From: Akkermansia muciniphila
Lineage (GTDB): Bacteria > Verrucomicrobiota > Verrucomicrobiia > Opitutales > UBA953
Direction of reading: 5' to 3'
Length of the DNA stretch: 64,000 nt
NCBI GenBank assembly: GCA_943331445.1
Contig: CALQLO010000009.1
Location: 1 to 64,000 of the forward strand
The position numbers and the translations under genes are program-made. Shown piece after piece: positions 29,037 through 37,011 of this stretch (within the stretch, counting starts at the first letter, position 1; each line of letters opens with the position of its first letter). Under the pieces are notes generated by a model, which had not been told where the DNA came from, made no database searches, and saw only the letters and a list, made by a program, of their open reading frames with translations.

Positions 29037-30377
29037 TTACTTCTTAACGATGCGCTTCACCTGGCCGGCGAGCGACGCCACCAAGACATCGCCATTCGAC
29101 GGATCGTAGCCGAAGCAAGAGATGGTGCTGTCCTTGGCGACCTGCTGAGACTCCCACTTGCCGCCACGTTCGTTTAAGGCGAAGATGCGACCCGAAGCGA
29201 AATCGGCGAAGACATAGGCATCGGCGATGGCCGGAACCCGGTCGCCGCGGTAGACGACACCACCGGTCACCGAGTTGCCGAGTTTGCGGTCGTACTCATG
29301 AATGGGAGCCTTGAAAGCCGAAGCCGGGGCGAGCTCAGGGGTGCCCTTCTTACCGGAGGGGTCCTTCTGGCTGAAGACGTGGTGGCCCTCAACTTCGTGC
29401 CAACCGTAGTCGCCACCGGCGACCAGAATATCGATCTCCTCGAAGAGGTTCTGACCGACATCCCCGGCGAAACAGGTGCCAGTCTTGGGGTCGAACGAAA
29501 AGCGCCACGGATTGCGCAGGCCAGTCGCCCAGGTCTCAGTCCGGACGGCCTTGGCCTCAAGGACGAGCCCACGATGGGAGGTCGCGCCCACGAAGGGGTT
29601 ATCGGCTGGGATGGAGTAGAAGGCTACCCCCTGGGCATCGGCGATGACCGAAGGATGGGGATTGGGGGCAAGGTTGCCGGCCTTCTTGTCCACATCGATG
29701 CGGAAGACGGCGGCATGGAAACCCTTGTTGATGAAGCCAGCATTGTCGAAGGCATCACCCCCGGCGCCGCCGTCGCCACAACTGATATAAAGGTAGCCAT
29801 CAGGACCAAAGTGGAGGTCCCCGCCGTTATGATTTCCTGCCGGGTCGAGCTGGGTAATCAGCGGCTGCTCCGAAGCCGCGTCGACGAGGAAGGGCTTGAG
29901 GCTTGAAACCGTGAAGCGGGAGACGCGCTGGTGAAGCTTTCCATTAATGTTAAGGCTATAATAAGCAAAGACTTGCTTCGTTTTACCCACATTAGGATGG
30001 ACCGCAAAACCTAGAAAGCCGCACTCCCCATTAGCATCAAATTTCCCATCCTTGGGATCGAGCTGAAAGACCTGTTGTTTGGTCACGTTTCCTGAGCCGA
30101 CGCCCGACAACATCTGGACCTTGCCGCCAGAGAAGCCGCTCGGCTTCTTCTTTTTGGATTTATCAGCGGTCTTGTCCGCCTCCGGACTCGGGATCGGGTC
30201 GCCCTTCTCGATGATGAAGACGATGTCCTTGCTGCCGGGCATCGGCGAGATCGCCACCGGCAGACTGAAGGTCAGTCCGGGGAAGGCTTGTTCGAGACCA
30301 ACGGTGTCCTGAGCGTGCGATGCGGAGGTCCCGAGCAGGAGGGCGAGCAGGAGGGTGGAAGTCGGTCGGAGGTGCAT
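29037..30377 (-). CDS. Exported PQQ-dependent sugar (sorbosone/glucose) dehydrogenase-like protein
   Basis: Six-bladed propeller of the glucose/sorbosone dehydrogenase family, about 446 residues after a signal peptide (MHLRPTSTLLLALLLGTSASHAQ). Family motifs include HNGGDLHFGPDGYLYISCGDGG, ATGLRNPWRFSFDP, AGDVGQNLFEEID and the blade end GGVVYRG. Such enzymes oxidise aldoses at C1 in the periplasm. A Lys-rich segment (DKTADKSKKKK) lies near residue 60. The ATG at 30377 is chosen because it opens the signal peptide; the frame is open to 30467. It is the first gene of a three-gene minus-strand group. Confidence 0.85.
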   Translation of the reverse strand: MHLRPTSTLLLALLLGTSASHAQDTVGLEQAFPGLTFSLPVAISPMPGSKDIVFIIEKGDPIPSPEADKTADKSKKKKPSGFSGGKVQMLSGVGSGNVTKQQVFQLDPKDGKFDANGECGFLGFAVHPNVGKTKQVFAYYSLNINGKLHQRVSRFTVSSLKPFLVDAASEQPLITQLDPAGNHNGGDLHFGPDGYLYISCGDGGAGGDAFDNAGFINKGFHAAVFRIDVDKKAGNLAPNPHPSVIADAQGVAFYSIPADNPFVGATSHRGLVLEAKAVRTETWATGLRNPWRFSFDPKTGTCFAGDVGQNLFEEIDILVAGGDYGWHEVEGHHVFSQKDPSGKKGTPELAPASAFKAPIHEYDRKLGNSVTGGVVYRGDRVPAIADAYVFADFASGRIFALNERGGKWESQQVAKDSTISCFGYDPSNGDVLVASLAGQVKRIVKK

Positions 30378-30551
30378 GGGGTGATGTCTGGATAGAGACC
30401 TATGGTCGAAGCCGAGCGTATGCAAAAGATTTTTTGAGCCCATCCAGGGGGGCGAATAAACCTGCACCTCGCCCTTATTTTTCGCTGGTTTTCAGCGGAC
30501 GGTTCGATACTTAATGTATCCGCATCACTGCACAACCAACCCATAACCAAC

Positions 30552-30839
30552 ATGTCCAAAGCCCTCACCAAGTCTCAAATCGCCAGCGCCATCGCCGAAA
30601 AAGCTGAACTCAGCAAGAAGCAGGCCGTTGCGATTCTCGAGATCATCGCCGCCCTCGCCTACAAGAACGCGAAGAACTCCTTCACGCTCCCCGGCCTCGG
30701 CAAGCTCGTCCTCGTCCACCGCAAGGCTCGCCTCGGTCGCAACCCTGCCACCGGCGAAACCATCCAGATCAAGGCTAAGAAGGTCGTGAAGTTCCGCGTG
30801 GCTAAGGCCGCTAAGGACGCGATCCTCGGCGCCAAGTAA
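30552..30839 (+). CDS. HU-family DNA-binding protein
   Basis: 95-residue nucleoid protein of the HU/IHF family that bends and packages DNA as a dimer. The N-terminal helices (KSQIASAIAEKAELSKKQAVAIL), the LPGLGKL turn and the RLGRNPATGE beta-arm tip with the intercalating Pro are all present. The upstream region has small inverted repeats, CGCTG/CAGCG near 30483 and GATAC/GTATC at 30506-30520. A strong terminator follows. Confidence 0.93.
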   Translation: MSKALTKSQIASAIAEKAELSKKQAVAILEIIAALAYKNAKNSFTLPGLGKLVLVHRKARLGRNPATGETIQIKAKKVVKFRVAKAAKDAILGAK

Positions 30840-30857
30840 TCTCTCACGAGATTCACG

Positions 30858-30890
30858 CCAAAAGGCGCTCCGCAAGGGGCGCCTTTTTTG
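30858..30890 (+). terminator. Terminator after the HU gene
   Basis: AAAAGGCGCtcc and ggGGCGCCTTTT pair around a short GCAA loop, followed by six T in all. Confidence 0.8.
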
Positions 30891-30983
30891 TTGTCCGCGT
30901 TTTCACGAAGCACGAACCATCCACATCGCACGGTTTTTCTTGCACGCTTCGACGCACGTGGAATGAATGCATGTCCGCAATCC

Positions 30984-31067
30984 GCCCGGGTGGCGAAATG
31001 GCAGCCGCAGCAGACTCAAAATCTGCCGCCCTATAAAGGCATGAAGGTTCGAGTCCTTTCCCGGGCA
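30984..31067 (+). tRNA. tRNA-Leu (CAA)
   Basis: Class II tRNA. Acceptor arms GCCCGGG and CCCGGGC pair. The anticodon stem GCAGA/TCTGC encloses the loop CTCAAAA with anticodon CAA, reading TTG. A long variable arm and the GGTTCGAGTCC T-arm follow, and the discriminator base is A. CCA is not encoded. Confidence 0.95.
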
Positions 31068-31111
31068 CTTGCGGAACAATCGCCGATGCGCTCAAACGCA
31101 TCGTGCGTGCG

Positions 31112-31375
31112 TTAATGCCTGAAAGCAACGAACCCAGCGAGCGACGCGGCGGCGAGGAATCCAAAGATAAATAGCGAAGCACAGCCTCGATGAGAGAGAC
31201 GCTCCTTATAGGAAAGACCACTACCAGGCACGCCGACGGTACCGTCCACGCGATCCTTGCGAATATTCACCGTCGCGCCAGGGCGACCGGCCGAAAGCGA
31301 AGCTCCCGTCTTCGAAAGATTTATCCGCAGGAATTTACCGAGCGAAATGACTTTGCGGAATCGGAAGAAACCCAT
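31112..31375 (-). CDS. DUF4236-domain small protein with C-terminal helix
   Basis: 87 residues. The N terminus GFFRFRKVISLGKFLRINL, then LSKTGASLSAGRPGATVN and GVPGSGLSYKERL, is the DUF4236 pattern, a small all-beta domain of unknown role often found near phage or stress genes. A hydrophobic segment (CASLFIFGFLAAASLAGFVAF) near the C terminus is a likely membrane anchor. The frame is open to 31405; I prefer the ATG at 31375 because MGFFRFRK is the usual family start. Function unknown. Confidence 0.75.
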   Translation of the reverse strand: MGFFRFRKVISLGKFLRINLSKTGASLSAGRPGATVNIRKDRVDGTVGVPGSGLSYKERLSHRGCASLFIFGFLAAASLAGFVAFRH

Positions 31376-31678
31376 GGAACCAAGCTGAAGCACCGCGCCC
31401 ACCACCGCAAGAGCGGGAAAGCCCGCCGAAAGAGGGGACTTTTATGACACACCATCCCGTAAGACAGGCTTGAAGGCCGCCCGCCCCTCCGCATTGTTAA
31501 GTCAGTTCCTTATTAGTCGCATCACGAGCGAGACCGGCGAAAGCCAGATCCCGCACCAACCGAGCCCTTCCGGGCCACGGTGGTCATCGAAACCGCAAGG
31601 ATTCGAGATGAGAGCCGAAAGGCTAAAACAACCCAACACTGGGTTGACCGTGATGCGCGCCCCTTTCACCGCACGCCC
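31376..31678. other. Gap with no recognisable gene
   Basis: About 300 bases between the DUF4236 gene and the small protein at 31679. Open frames on both strands exist but encode no recognisable family. No second copy of the tRNA-Leu 3' end (a would-be attachment site) is visible. Confidence 0.5.
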
Positions 31679-31903
31679 ATGATCAACACCAACGACAACA
31701 ACACTCCAGCCGGCCCGCGACTCTCCATCCGGGTCGACGGGGATAACCGCCTGCACCACCTGTGGAATAATAACGGGACCTGGTGGCTACACTACACGGA
31801 GCACCTGCCGGACTTCACCAAGCGCCGGGTACGCCGCTCTCTGCGCACCCATGACCTCGAGCTCGCGATTCGCCGGCGCGATGAATGGCTGACCGCAGCC
31901 TAA
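31679..31903 (+). CDS. Small protein resembling a tyrosine-recombinase arm-binding segment
   Basis: 74 residues starting MINTNDNNTPAGPRLSIRV. The second half, GTWWLHYTEHLP and VRRSLRTHDLELAIRRRDEW, resembles the N-terminal arm-type DNA-binding segment of phage-type integrases (basic, with the '..SL.T.d...A..rRd' pattern), but the catalytic domain is absent and a stop follows. It could be a remnant of an integrase or a small stand-alone DNA-binding protein. The frame is open to 31580, but the ATG at 31679 gives the more plausible protein. It lies about 600 bases from tRNA-Leu. Confidence 0.45.
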   Translation: MINTNDNNTPAGPRLSIRVDGDNRLHHLWNNNGTWWLHYTEHLPDFTKRRVRRSLRTHDLELAIRRRDEWLTAA

Positions 31904-31977
31904 TCACGACCATGAGCTTCGCCCTTGGCCTCTTCATCTTTCACGTGCTCGCGGCGCGTGAACTCTGAACCGAAAAC

Positions 31978-32880
31978 TCAGAAGCGCGCGCCGAAGCGAG
32001 CCGCCAGCCCCCAAGAGGCCCCGGGCTCGAAAGCACCCTGCCCTTCGCCGTCATGTCGGAAAGACTGGCGAGCAAACGGGACCCATTCGGCACTACCGCG
32101 CACGAACCAAGTGCCGGACTTCTCGAGAAACTGCGTGACGCCCAGGCGCATCGGGACTTCGCCGATGGCGACCGCCCGCGAACCATAGGTCGCACTGGGC
32201 GTGAGCTGGAAATTCAAAGTCTCATAGGCCACGGTGAAATCAATCGTCGTCGCATGGTCCTCGGTCGGGAAGCCGCGGATGATGACCCCGTTCTGCAGGC
32301 CGGTCGCCCGCAATTCTACTTCGGCATATTTACACGGACGCCAGATGGCCTTGATGTAAGGAATCGGTAGAACCGAAGCCTCGAGTCGATCCTCCAAGAG
32401 CACCCCGAGCGCGATATCGGTTTCCGCATCTGGCCGCCAGCGCATGGCCCCACCAAGCCCCCAGCGGCGACCAGCACCAAGGCCGACGCCCTCTTCCGCC
32501 GCACATTCGGCAGCATAGATAATCTGGACTCCATATTTCTCATTCCAATCCCACTGCTTGAAGCCGGTAAGCATGACGTCCGTCACGGCACCGTAAGACC
32601 GGTCGGTGCCAGCAATCGCACCGCTGAAACGATTCTGATAGCGATACCACTCTAGGTCCACCGCCTGATCGGCCGTCTGATAAACAAGTTCCAAGCCGAC
32701 GCGCGAGCGCCCATACTCACCCGTCACACCCCCCGAATGGCTGACGCTGTCATCCCCTCGATACTGCCAATCTGTAATCGCCAACCAGTTCTTGGCGGCG
32801 GGGGCGACTTCGGCGGCTATTGTCGAAGAATAGCATGCACAAAGTAAGGCAATATGCTTAACTTTAAGCAGTTGTTTCAT
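31978..32880 (-). CDS. Outer-membrane beta-barrel protein of unknown function
   Basis: 300 residues with an N-terminal signal peptide (MKQLLKVKHIALLCACYSSTIAA). The rest alternates polar and hydrophobic residues with many aromatic residues, as in an outer-membrane barrel, and ends in RFGARF with a terminal Phe. The pattern resembles DUF6268-type barrels common in Verrucomicrobia, which is a tentative match. It diverges from amtB, separated by the sigma-54 promoter region. Function unknown. Confidence 0.65.
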   Translation of the reverse strand: MKQLLKVKHIALLCACYSSTIAAEVAPAAKNWLAITDWQYRGDDSVSHSGGVTGEYGRSRVGLELVYQTADQAVDLEWYRYQNRFSGAIAGTDRSYGAVTDVMLTGFKQWDWNEKYGVQIIYAAECAAEEGVGLGAGRRWGLGGAMRWRPDAETDIALGVLLEDRLEASVLPIPYIKAIWRPCKYAEVELRATGLQNGVIIRGFPTEDHATTIDFTVAYETLNFQLTPSATYGSRAVAIGEVPMRLGVTQFLEKSGTWFVRGSAEWVPFARQSFRHDGEGQGAFEPGASWGLAARFGARF

Positions 32881-32945
32881 GTGTTTAATTTAATTTGGCC
32901 CAGTTTTCCTCGATAGCAAGCGAGTACGGCAGCGTGCCGAAAAAA

Positions 32946-32961
32946 TGGCACGATATTTGCT
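32946..32961 (+). promoter_or_regulatory. Sigma-54 promoter of the first amtB
   Basis: TGGCACGATATTTGCT matches the sigma-54 consensus TGGCAC-N5-TTGCW at every position. The -12 GC ends at 32960, which places the transcription start near 32972, four bases before the ATG at 32976. No clear NtrC site is visible upstream. Confidence 0.85.
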
Positions 32962-32975
32962 TAATAAAAAGCATC

Positions 32976-34253
32976 ATGCTTATTTTTGCCTTACCCGCCC
33001 CGACTGCCGGCGATAATGCCTGGGTCCTCATCAGTTCCGCCTTGGTATTGATGATGTGCATCCCGGGATTATTTTTATTCTACGGCGGCTTAGTCCGAAG
33101 CAAAAACGTTCTCTCCATCGCCGCCCAGTGCCTGGCCCTGACCGCGATGGGCATCCTTATGTGGTGGGCCTTCGGATACAGCCTCGTCTTCGGCAAGAGC
33201 TACGCCGGCAGCCTCGTTGGTCACATCTTCGGCGGCGGCGAACATTTTGGTTTCCTCGGACTCGGCGCCGAGTCGAGCGGCTATGAACCCCGGATCTCCG
33301 GAGCCACGTTCGCCCTTTTCCAAGCCATGTTCGCGGCGATTACGCCGGCCCTCATCATCGGTGCCGTCGCCGAGCGGATGAAGTTCTCCGCAGTGTTGTT
33401 CTTCTCCTTCCTCTGGACGATCTTCGTCTACTACCCTATCGCGCACGCCGTCTGGGGCGGCACCGGCGACTTCTCCGGTCTCGCCAACACCGACGCAACG
33501 TTCAAGGCCGCAGACTTCGCCGGCGGGATTGTTGTGCACATGACTTCCGGTTGGTCCGCCCTCCTCCTCTGCATCCTCGTCGGGCCGCGCGCGGGCTTCG
33601 GCAAGCGCCCGATGACCCCTCACAGCATGGTGCTTTGCGTTGCTGGCACGGGCTTGCTCTGGGCAGGCTGGTACGGGTTCAATGCGGGTTCCGCCCTGGC
33701 GGCAGACGGCATCGCGATTCAAGCCTTCCTGACGACCACCTTGGGGGCGGCCGCGGCCACGCTCGCTTGGGCGGCCGTCGAGAAGCTCCATCGCGGCAAG
33801 ATCTCCGTGCTCGGTCTCTGCTCTGGCGCTATCGCGGGGCTCGCCACCATCACTAACGCGGCCGGCTTCGTATCGGCCGGTTCCGCCGTACTGATTGGCC
33901 TACTCGCCGGCTCGATTTCTTACTGGGCCTGTTCGGTGCTTAAGCCCAAGTTCGGCTATGACGACGCCCTTGATACTTTCGGAGTGCATGGCATCGGTGG
34001 CACCATCGGTGCGCTCGCGACCGCTCTGCTCATGAACGCCCAGGCGAACCCCACTGGCGGTGCGCTGGTCGCGAAGGGCCTGCTAAAGGGCCAGCTTCTC
34101 GCCATGCTGCTTTGCATCCTCGTCTCGCTAGCGATGACCTGGCTGATTGCCAAAGTCGTGGCGGCGACGATCGGCCTACGGGTATCCGAAGAAGGTGAAG
34201 CTCAAGGACTCGATATCGCGGACCACGGCGAAGAAGGCTATAATCACAATTAA
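32976..34253 (+). CDS. amtB: Ammonium transporter, first copy
   Basis: Amt/Mep/Rh channel protein that takes up ammonium, 425 residues with about 11 transmembrane helices. The first helix region (LISSALVLMMCIPGLFLFYG) and GLVRSKNVLS are family hallmarks. The twin pore histidines are in VVHMTSGWSAL and FGVHGIGGTIGAL. The start is set at 32976 because an upstream ATG at 32895 would place the sigma-54 promoter inside the gene. The C terminus, SEEGEAQGLDIADHGEEGY, is the PII-regulated tail. A second amtB follows. The product is nearly leaderless in mRNA if the promoter is used as predicted. Confidence 0.93.
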   Translation: MLIFALPAPTAGDNAWVLISSALVLMMCIPGLFLFYGGLVRSKNVLSIAAQCLALTAMGILMWWAFGYSLVFGKSYAGSLVGHIFGGGEHFGFLGLGAESSGYEPRISGATFALFQAMFAAITPALIIGAVAERMKFSAVLFFSFLWTIFVYYPIAHAVWGGTGDFSGLANTDATFKAADFAGGIVVHMTSGWSALLLCILVGPRAGFGKRPMTPHSMVLCVAGTGLLWAGWYGFNAGSALAADGIAIQAFLTTTLGAAAATLAWAAVEKLHRGKISVLGLCSGAIAGLATITNAAGFVSAGSAVLIGLLAGSISYWACSVLKPKFGYDDALDTFGVHGIGGTIGALATALLMNAQANPTGGALVAKGLLKGQLLAMLLCILVSLAMTWLIAKVVAATIGLRVSEEGEAQGLDIADHGEEGYNHN

Positions 34254-34364
34254 GGCACCGGGACGTGATGGCGAAGAAGCGACTTGCTCGAAAAAAAGCA
34301 GGCCGCCGGGGTCCGTGCGTCTGATTTTAAACACATTTAGGGGTTAGATTCCAATCCGGAGGGT

Positions 34365-34379
34365 TGGCACGAGGGTTGC
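34365..34379 (+). promoter_or_regulatory. Sigma-54 promoter of the second amtB
   Basis: TGGCACGAGGGTTGC fits TGGCAC-N5-TTGC. The -12 C is at 34379, placing the start near 34391, four bases before the ATG at 34395. The distance from the -12 C to the ATG is 16 bases, identical to the first amtB. Confidence 0.8.
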
Positions 34380-34394
34380 GAATGACCTCTCGCC

Positions 34395-35945
34395 ATGAAC
34401 TCCCTGCTACGAACTCTCACCATCCTCGCTCTGGCGGCAGTGCCCTACCTGTCGTCCGCGCAGAACGCTCCCGCCCCCGCTCCGGCGGCGACCCCCGCCG
34501 CTGAAGCGGCCAAGACTCCGCCGCCACCCGCGCCCTCCCTCGAGCAGCGCTTAGCTGGCATCGAAGCCTACCTCTCCAACGGAGACCCCACCGTACCACT
34601 AAAGACCGGCCCGAAGGACAAGGATGGCAACCCGACCATTCCGGCCGGCCTGACCACCCCTGCAGCCGCGACGGCCGGACCTGGCCATAACGGCTTCATG
34701 ATGATCTGCGCCGCCTTGGTGCTCTTCATGACGCTCCCGGGATTGTTCCTCTTCTACGGAGGTCTAGTTCGCGCCAAGAATGTCCTTTCCGTCGTCGCCC
34801 AGTGCTTCGGCTTAGCTGGCCTAGTCACCGTCCTCTGGTGGGCCGTCGGCTACTCCCTCGTCTTTGGTAAGAGCTTCGACGGGACCTTCCTCGGCCACTT
34901 CTTCGGCGGCAGCGAATACTTCTTCCTAAAGGATGTCACTTCTGCCCCCAATACTGACTACGCCTTCTGGATCTCCCAGAATGTGTTCGCGATGTACCAG
35001 CTGATGTTCGCGATCATCACCCCGGCCTTGATTGTGGGTGCCATCGCCGAACGCATGAAGTTCTCCGCGGTCATGCTCTTCATGCTGGGATGGATGTTCA
35101 TCGTCTACTTCCCGATGGCCCACGCCATCTGGGGTATCACGGGCGACATGAACGGCGTCTGGAACGCCAAGGCCTCCATCAAGGCCATCGACTTCGCCGG
35201 CGGCACCGTGGTGCACATGACCTCGGGCTGGTCCGCGCTGCTCCTCTGCATCATCCTCGGCCCGCGCCTCGGCTTCGGTAAGAAGACCATGGCTCCCCAC
35301 AGCATGGTCCTCTGTGCCATCGGTACGGGCATGCTCTGGGTAGGCTGGTACGGCTTCAATGCCGGTTCCGCCCTCGCCGCCGACGGTGTCGCTGCGCAGG
35401 CCTTCACGACCACGACGCTCGCCGCAGCCGTCGGTGCCTTCACCTGGGCCGCCCTCGAATGGATTCTCCGCAAGCACGCCAGCGTGCTCGGTTTCTGCTC
35501 GGGTGCCGTCGCCGGCCTCGTCGTGATCACGCCAGCTGCGGGCTTTGTCTCCGCTAGCTCCGCGGTCCTCATCGGTGTACTCGCCGGGGTGGTGCCCTTC
35601 CTCGCGGTGGTCTACCTGAAGTCCAAGCTCGGCTACGATGACGCGCTCGACACCTTCGGGGTCCACGCCGTCGGAGGCACCCTCGGCGCCATCGTGACTG
35701 GCATTTGTGCCACGGCCGACGCCAACAGCAACCTCACCACGAACCTCAAGGACATCGTGGGTAAGACGCTCGTGAACGAACAGTTCAAGGCGATCGGCGT
35801 GACGCTGATCATCTCGCTCCTCGGTACGCTCATCCTCGCCTATGTGGTCAAGGCCATCGTCGGCCTGCGCCCGACCGAAGAAGAGGAAGCCCGCGGTCTG
35901 GATATCTCGGACCACGGCGAAGAAGGTTACAGCCACAACTCGTAA
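34395..35945 (+). CDS. amtB: Ammonium transporter, second copy with N-terminal extension
   Basis: 516-residue Amt-family channel. It has a signal peptide (MNSLLRTLTILALAAVPYLSSAQ) and then an Ala/Pro-rich segment plus charged linker of about 75 residues, before the first core helix (FMMICAALVLFMTLPGLFLF). The pore histidines are in VVHMTSGWSAL and FGVHAVGGTLGAI. The C-terminal tail (EEEEARGLDISDHGEEGYSHN) matches the first copy and is the segment PII proteins grip. The extension sets it apart from copy one and may give a periplasmic domain. A terminator hairpin follows. Confidence 0.93.
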   Translation: MNSLLRTLTILALAAVPYLSSAQNAPAPAPAATPAAEAAKTPPPPAPSLEQRLAGIEAYLSNGDPTVPLKTGPKDKDGNPTIPAGLTTPAAATAGPGHNGFMMICAALVLFMTLPGLFLFYGGLVRAKNVLSVVAQCFGLAGLVTVLWWAVGYSLVFGKSFDGTFLGHFFGGSEYFFLKDVTSAPNTDYAFWISQNVFAMYQLMFAIITPALIVGAIAERMKFSAVMLFMLGWMFIVYFPMAHAIWGITGDMNGVWNAKASIKAIDFAGGTVVHMTSGWSALLLCIILGPRLGFGKKTMAPHSMVLCAIGTGMLWVGWYGFNAGSALAADGVAAQAFTTTTLAAAVGAFTWAALEWILRKHASVLGFCSGAVAGLVVITPAAGFVSASSAVLIGVLAGVVPFLAVVYLKSKLGYDDALDTFGVHAVGGTLGAIVTGICATADANSNLTTNLKDIVGKTLVNEQFKAIGVTLIISLLGTLILAYVVKAIVGLRPTEEEEARGLDISDHGEEGYSHNS

Positions 35946-35969
35946 GCGACTCTCCAGGGAGTGGGCTCG

Positions 35970-36004
35970 TAGGCCGTCCGATTTCGGACGGCCTTCTTCT
36001 TTGG
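35970..36004 (+). terminator. Terminator after the second amtB
   Basis: AGGCCGTCCGA pairs with TCGGACGGCCT around a short loop, followed by TCTTCTTTGG, a T-rich tract. Confidence 0.7.
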
Positions 36005-36054
36005 TGAGAATCCCCGTAAAAGCCGACATTCCAAGATTGCCAATGCGAGATGCT

Positions 36055-36068
36055 GACACCATAGTGTC
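36055..36068. promoter_or_regulatory. Inverted repeat upstream of the MerR-like gene
   Basis: GACAC-CATA-GTGTC, a 5-bp inverted repeat with a 4-base spacer, sits just upstream of the regulator's start. It is a plausible operator, but the half sites are short. Confidence 0.3.
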
Positions 36069-36085
36069 TCTATTAAATCAATAAT

Positions 36086-36925
36086 ATGATGAAAATATCC
36101 GCCCGCCTCCATGATGAGGAGTTTCTCGGTACCGCTGAAGAACTCGCCGCCTTCGTCTCGGACAAGCTGGATGAACTCGGCTTTGGCGACCGACACCGCT
36201 CGACTGAGCGACTCGTCCGCTTTTATACCTACCAAGGCCTGCTCTCCAAGCCCGAGCGCGCCGAGGACGATCGCCGCAAAGCCAATTTCGGCCCCCTGCA
36301 GGTGCGCCAATTGCTCCTGGCCCGACTTCTAGCCGAGCGTGGCTGGGATCTCGATCGGATTGGTAGCCTACTACGAGATAACCCCAACGTCCAAAAGCTC
36401 AACCATCTGATCGACGAATTAGCCACCCCCACCGAGGCGGAAAAGCTATTCTTTAAGACCCGAAGTTCGCCTGCCATGGCCGACTTTAATGACGATATGG
36501 ATACGATCCGGGAACCGGACAGCAGCTTCCCTCTGCGCAAAAAAAGCCCGGTGCGGACCCTCGCCAGTTCGGGAGCGCCATCGGCCAGCCAAGGCATGCC
36601 CCGCCAACGGTCCTATGCGATGATCCAGCAGATTAAGCAGGTGGCCGACTCCGAAAGTCCGGCGGAAAGTTTCCGGGTATTACTTAAAAAGGAAATGATG
36701 CGGCCGGACATAAGTGAAGAAGCCCGAGAGTTCCTCGCGCAACTTCAGGCCTTCAACCCCACCTCGCGCGGCGATGAACCAAGAAGCGAACGGTGGACGA
36801 GATTACGGCTCACTTACTGGTGCGAGGCCCATTTCAATATAGACAGTAGGGTTAACCCGACCAAACAGGAACTGCAGGAAATCGTGGACGGATTTAGCAA
36901 AGCATTGATGAATAAGTACTTATAA
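36086..36925 (+). CDS. MerR-like transcriptional regulator
   Basis: 279 residues. Residues about 13-85 form a winged-helix with the MerR-like pattern TERLVRFYTYQGLLSKPER, then FGPLQVRQLLLARLLAERGWDLDRI, a recognition and wing region. The middle is a low-complexity linker and the C-terminal half (about 175-279) is an unassigned effector or dimerisation domain. A GACAC-CATA-GTGTC inverted repeat lies at 36055-36068, 18 bases before the start, and could be its own operator. It precedes the VWA gene by less than 100 bases in the same orientation, so it may regulate that gene. Effector unknown. Confidence 0.65.
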   Translation: MMKISARLHDEEFLGTAEELAAFVSDKLDELGFGDRHRSTERLVRFYTYQGLLSKPERAEDDRRKANFGPLQVRQLLLARLLAERGWDLDRIGSLLRDNPNVQKLNHLIDELATPTEAEKLFFKTRSSPAMADFNDDMDTIREPDSSFPLRKKSPVRTLASSGAPSASQGMPRQRSYAMIQQIKQVADSESPAESFRVLLKKEMMRPDISEEAREFLAQLQAFNPTSRGDEPRSERWTRLRLTYWCEAHFNIDSRVNPTKQELQEIVDGFSKALMNKYL

Positions 36926-37011
36926 TTATGACAGTGACTAATTAGTGTTATTTTAAGGAAAGATACTACCTAACTGTTGACACTTTTTGGGTTTAGGTAA
37001 GAGTGGGGGTG

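Noticed and set aside
31502-31759. Minus-strand open frame of 85 residues
   Set aside because: It overlaps the small plus-strand protein and shows no family or start signal.
32895-32975. Extended start for the first amtB
   Set aside because: It would place the sigma-54 promoter inside the coding region and adds residues that do not resemble Amt proteins.
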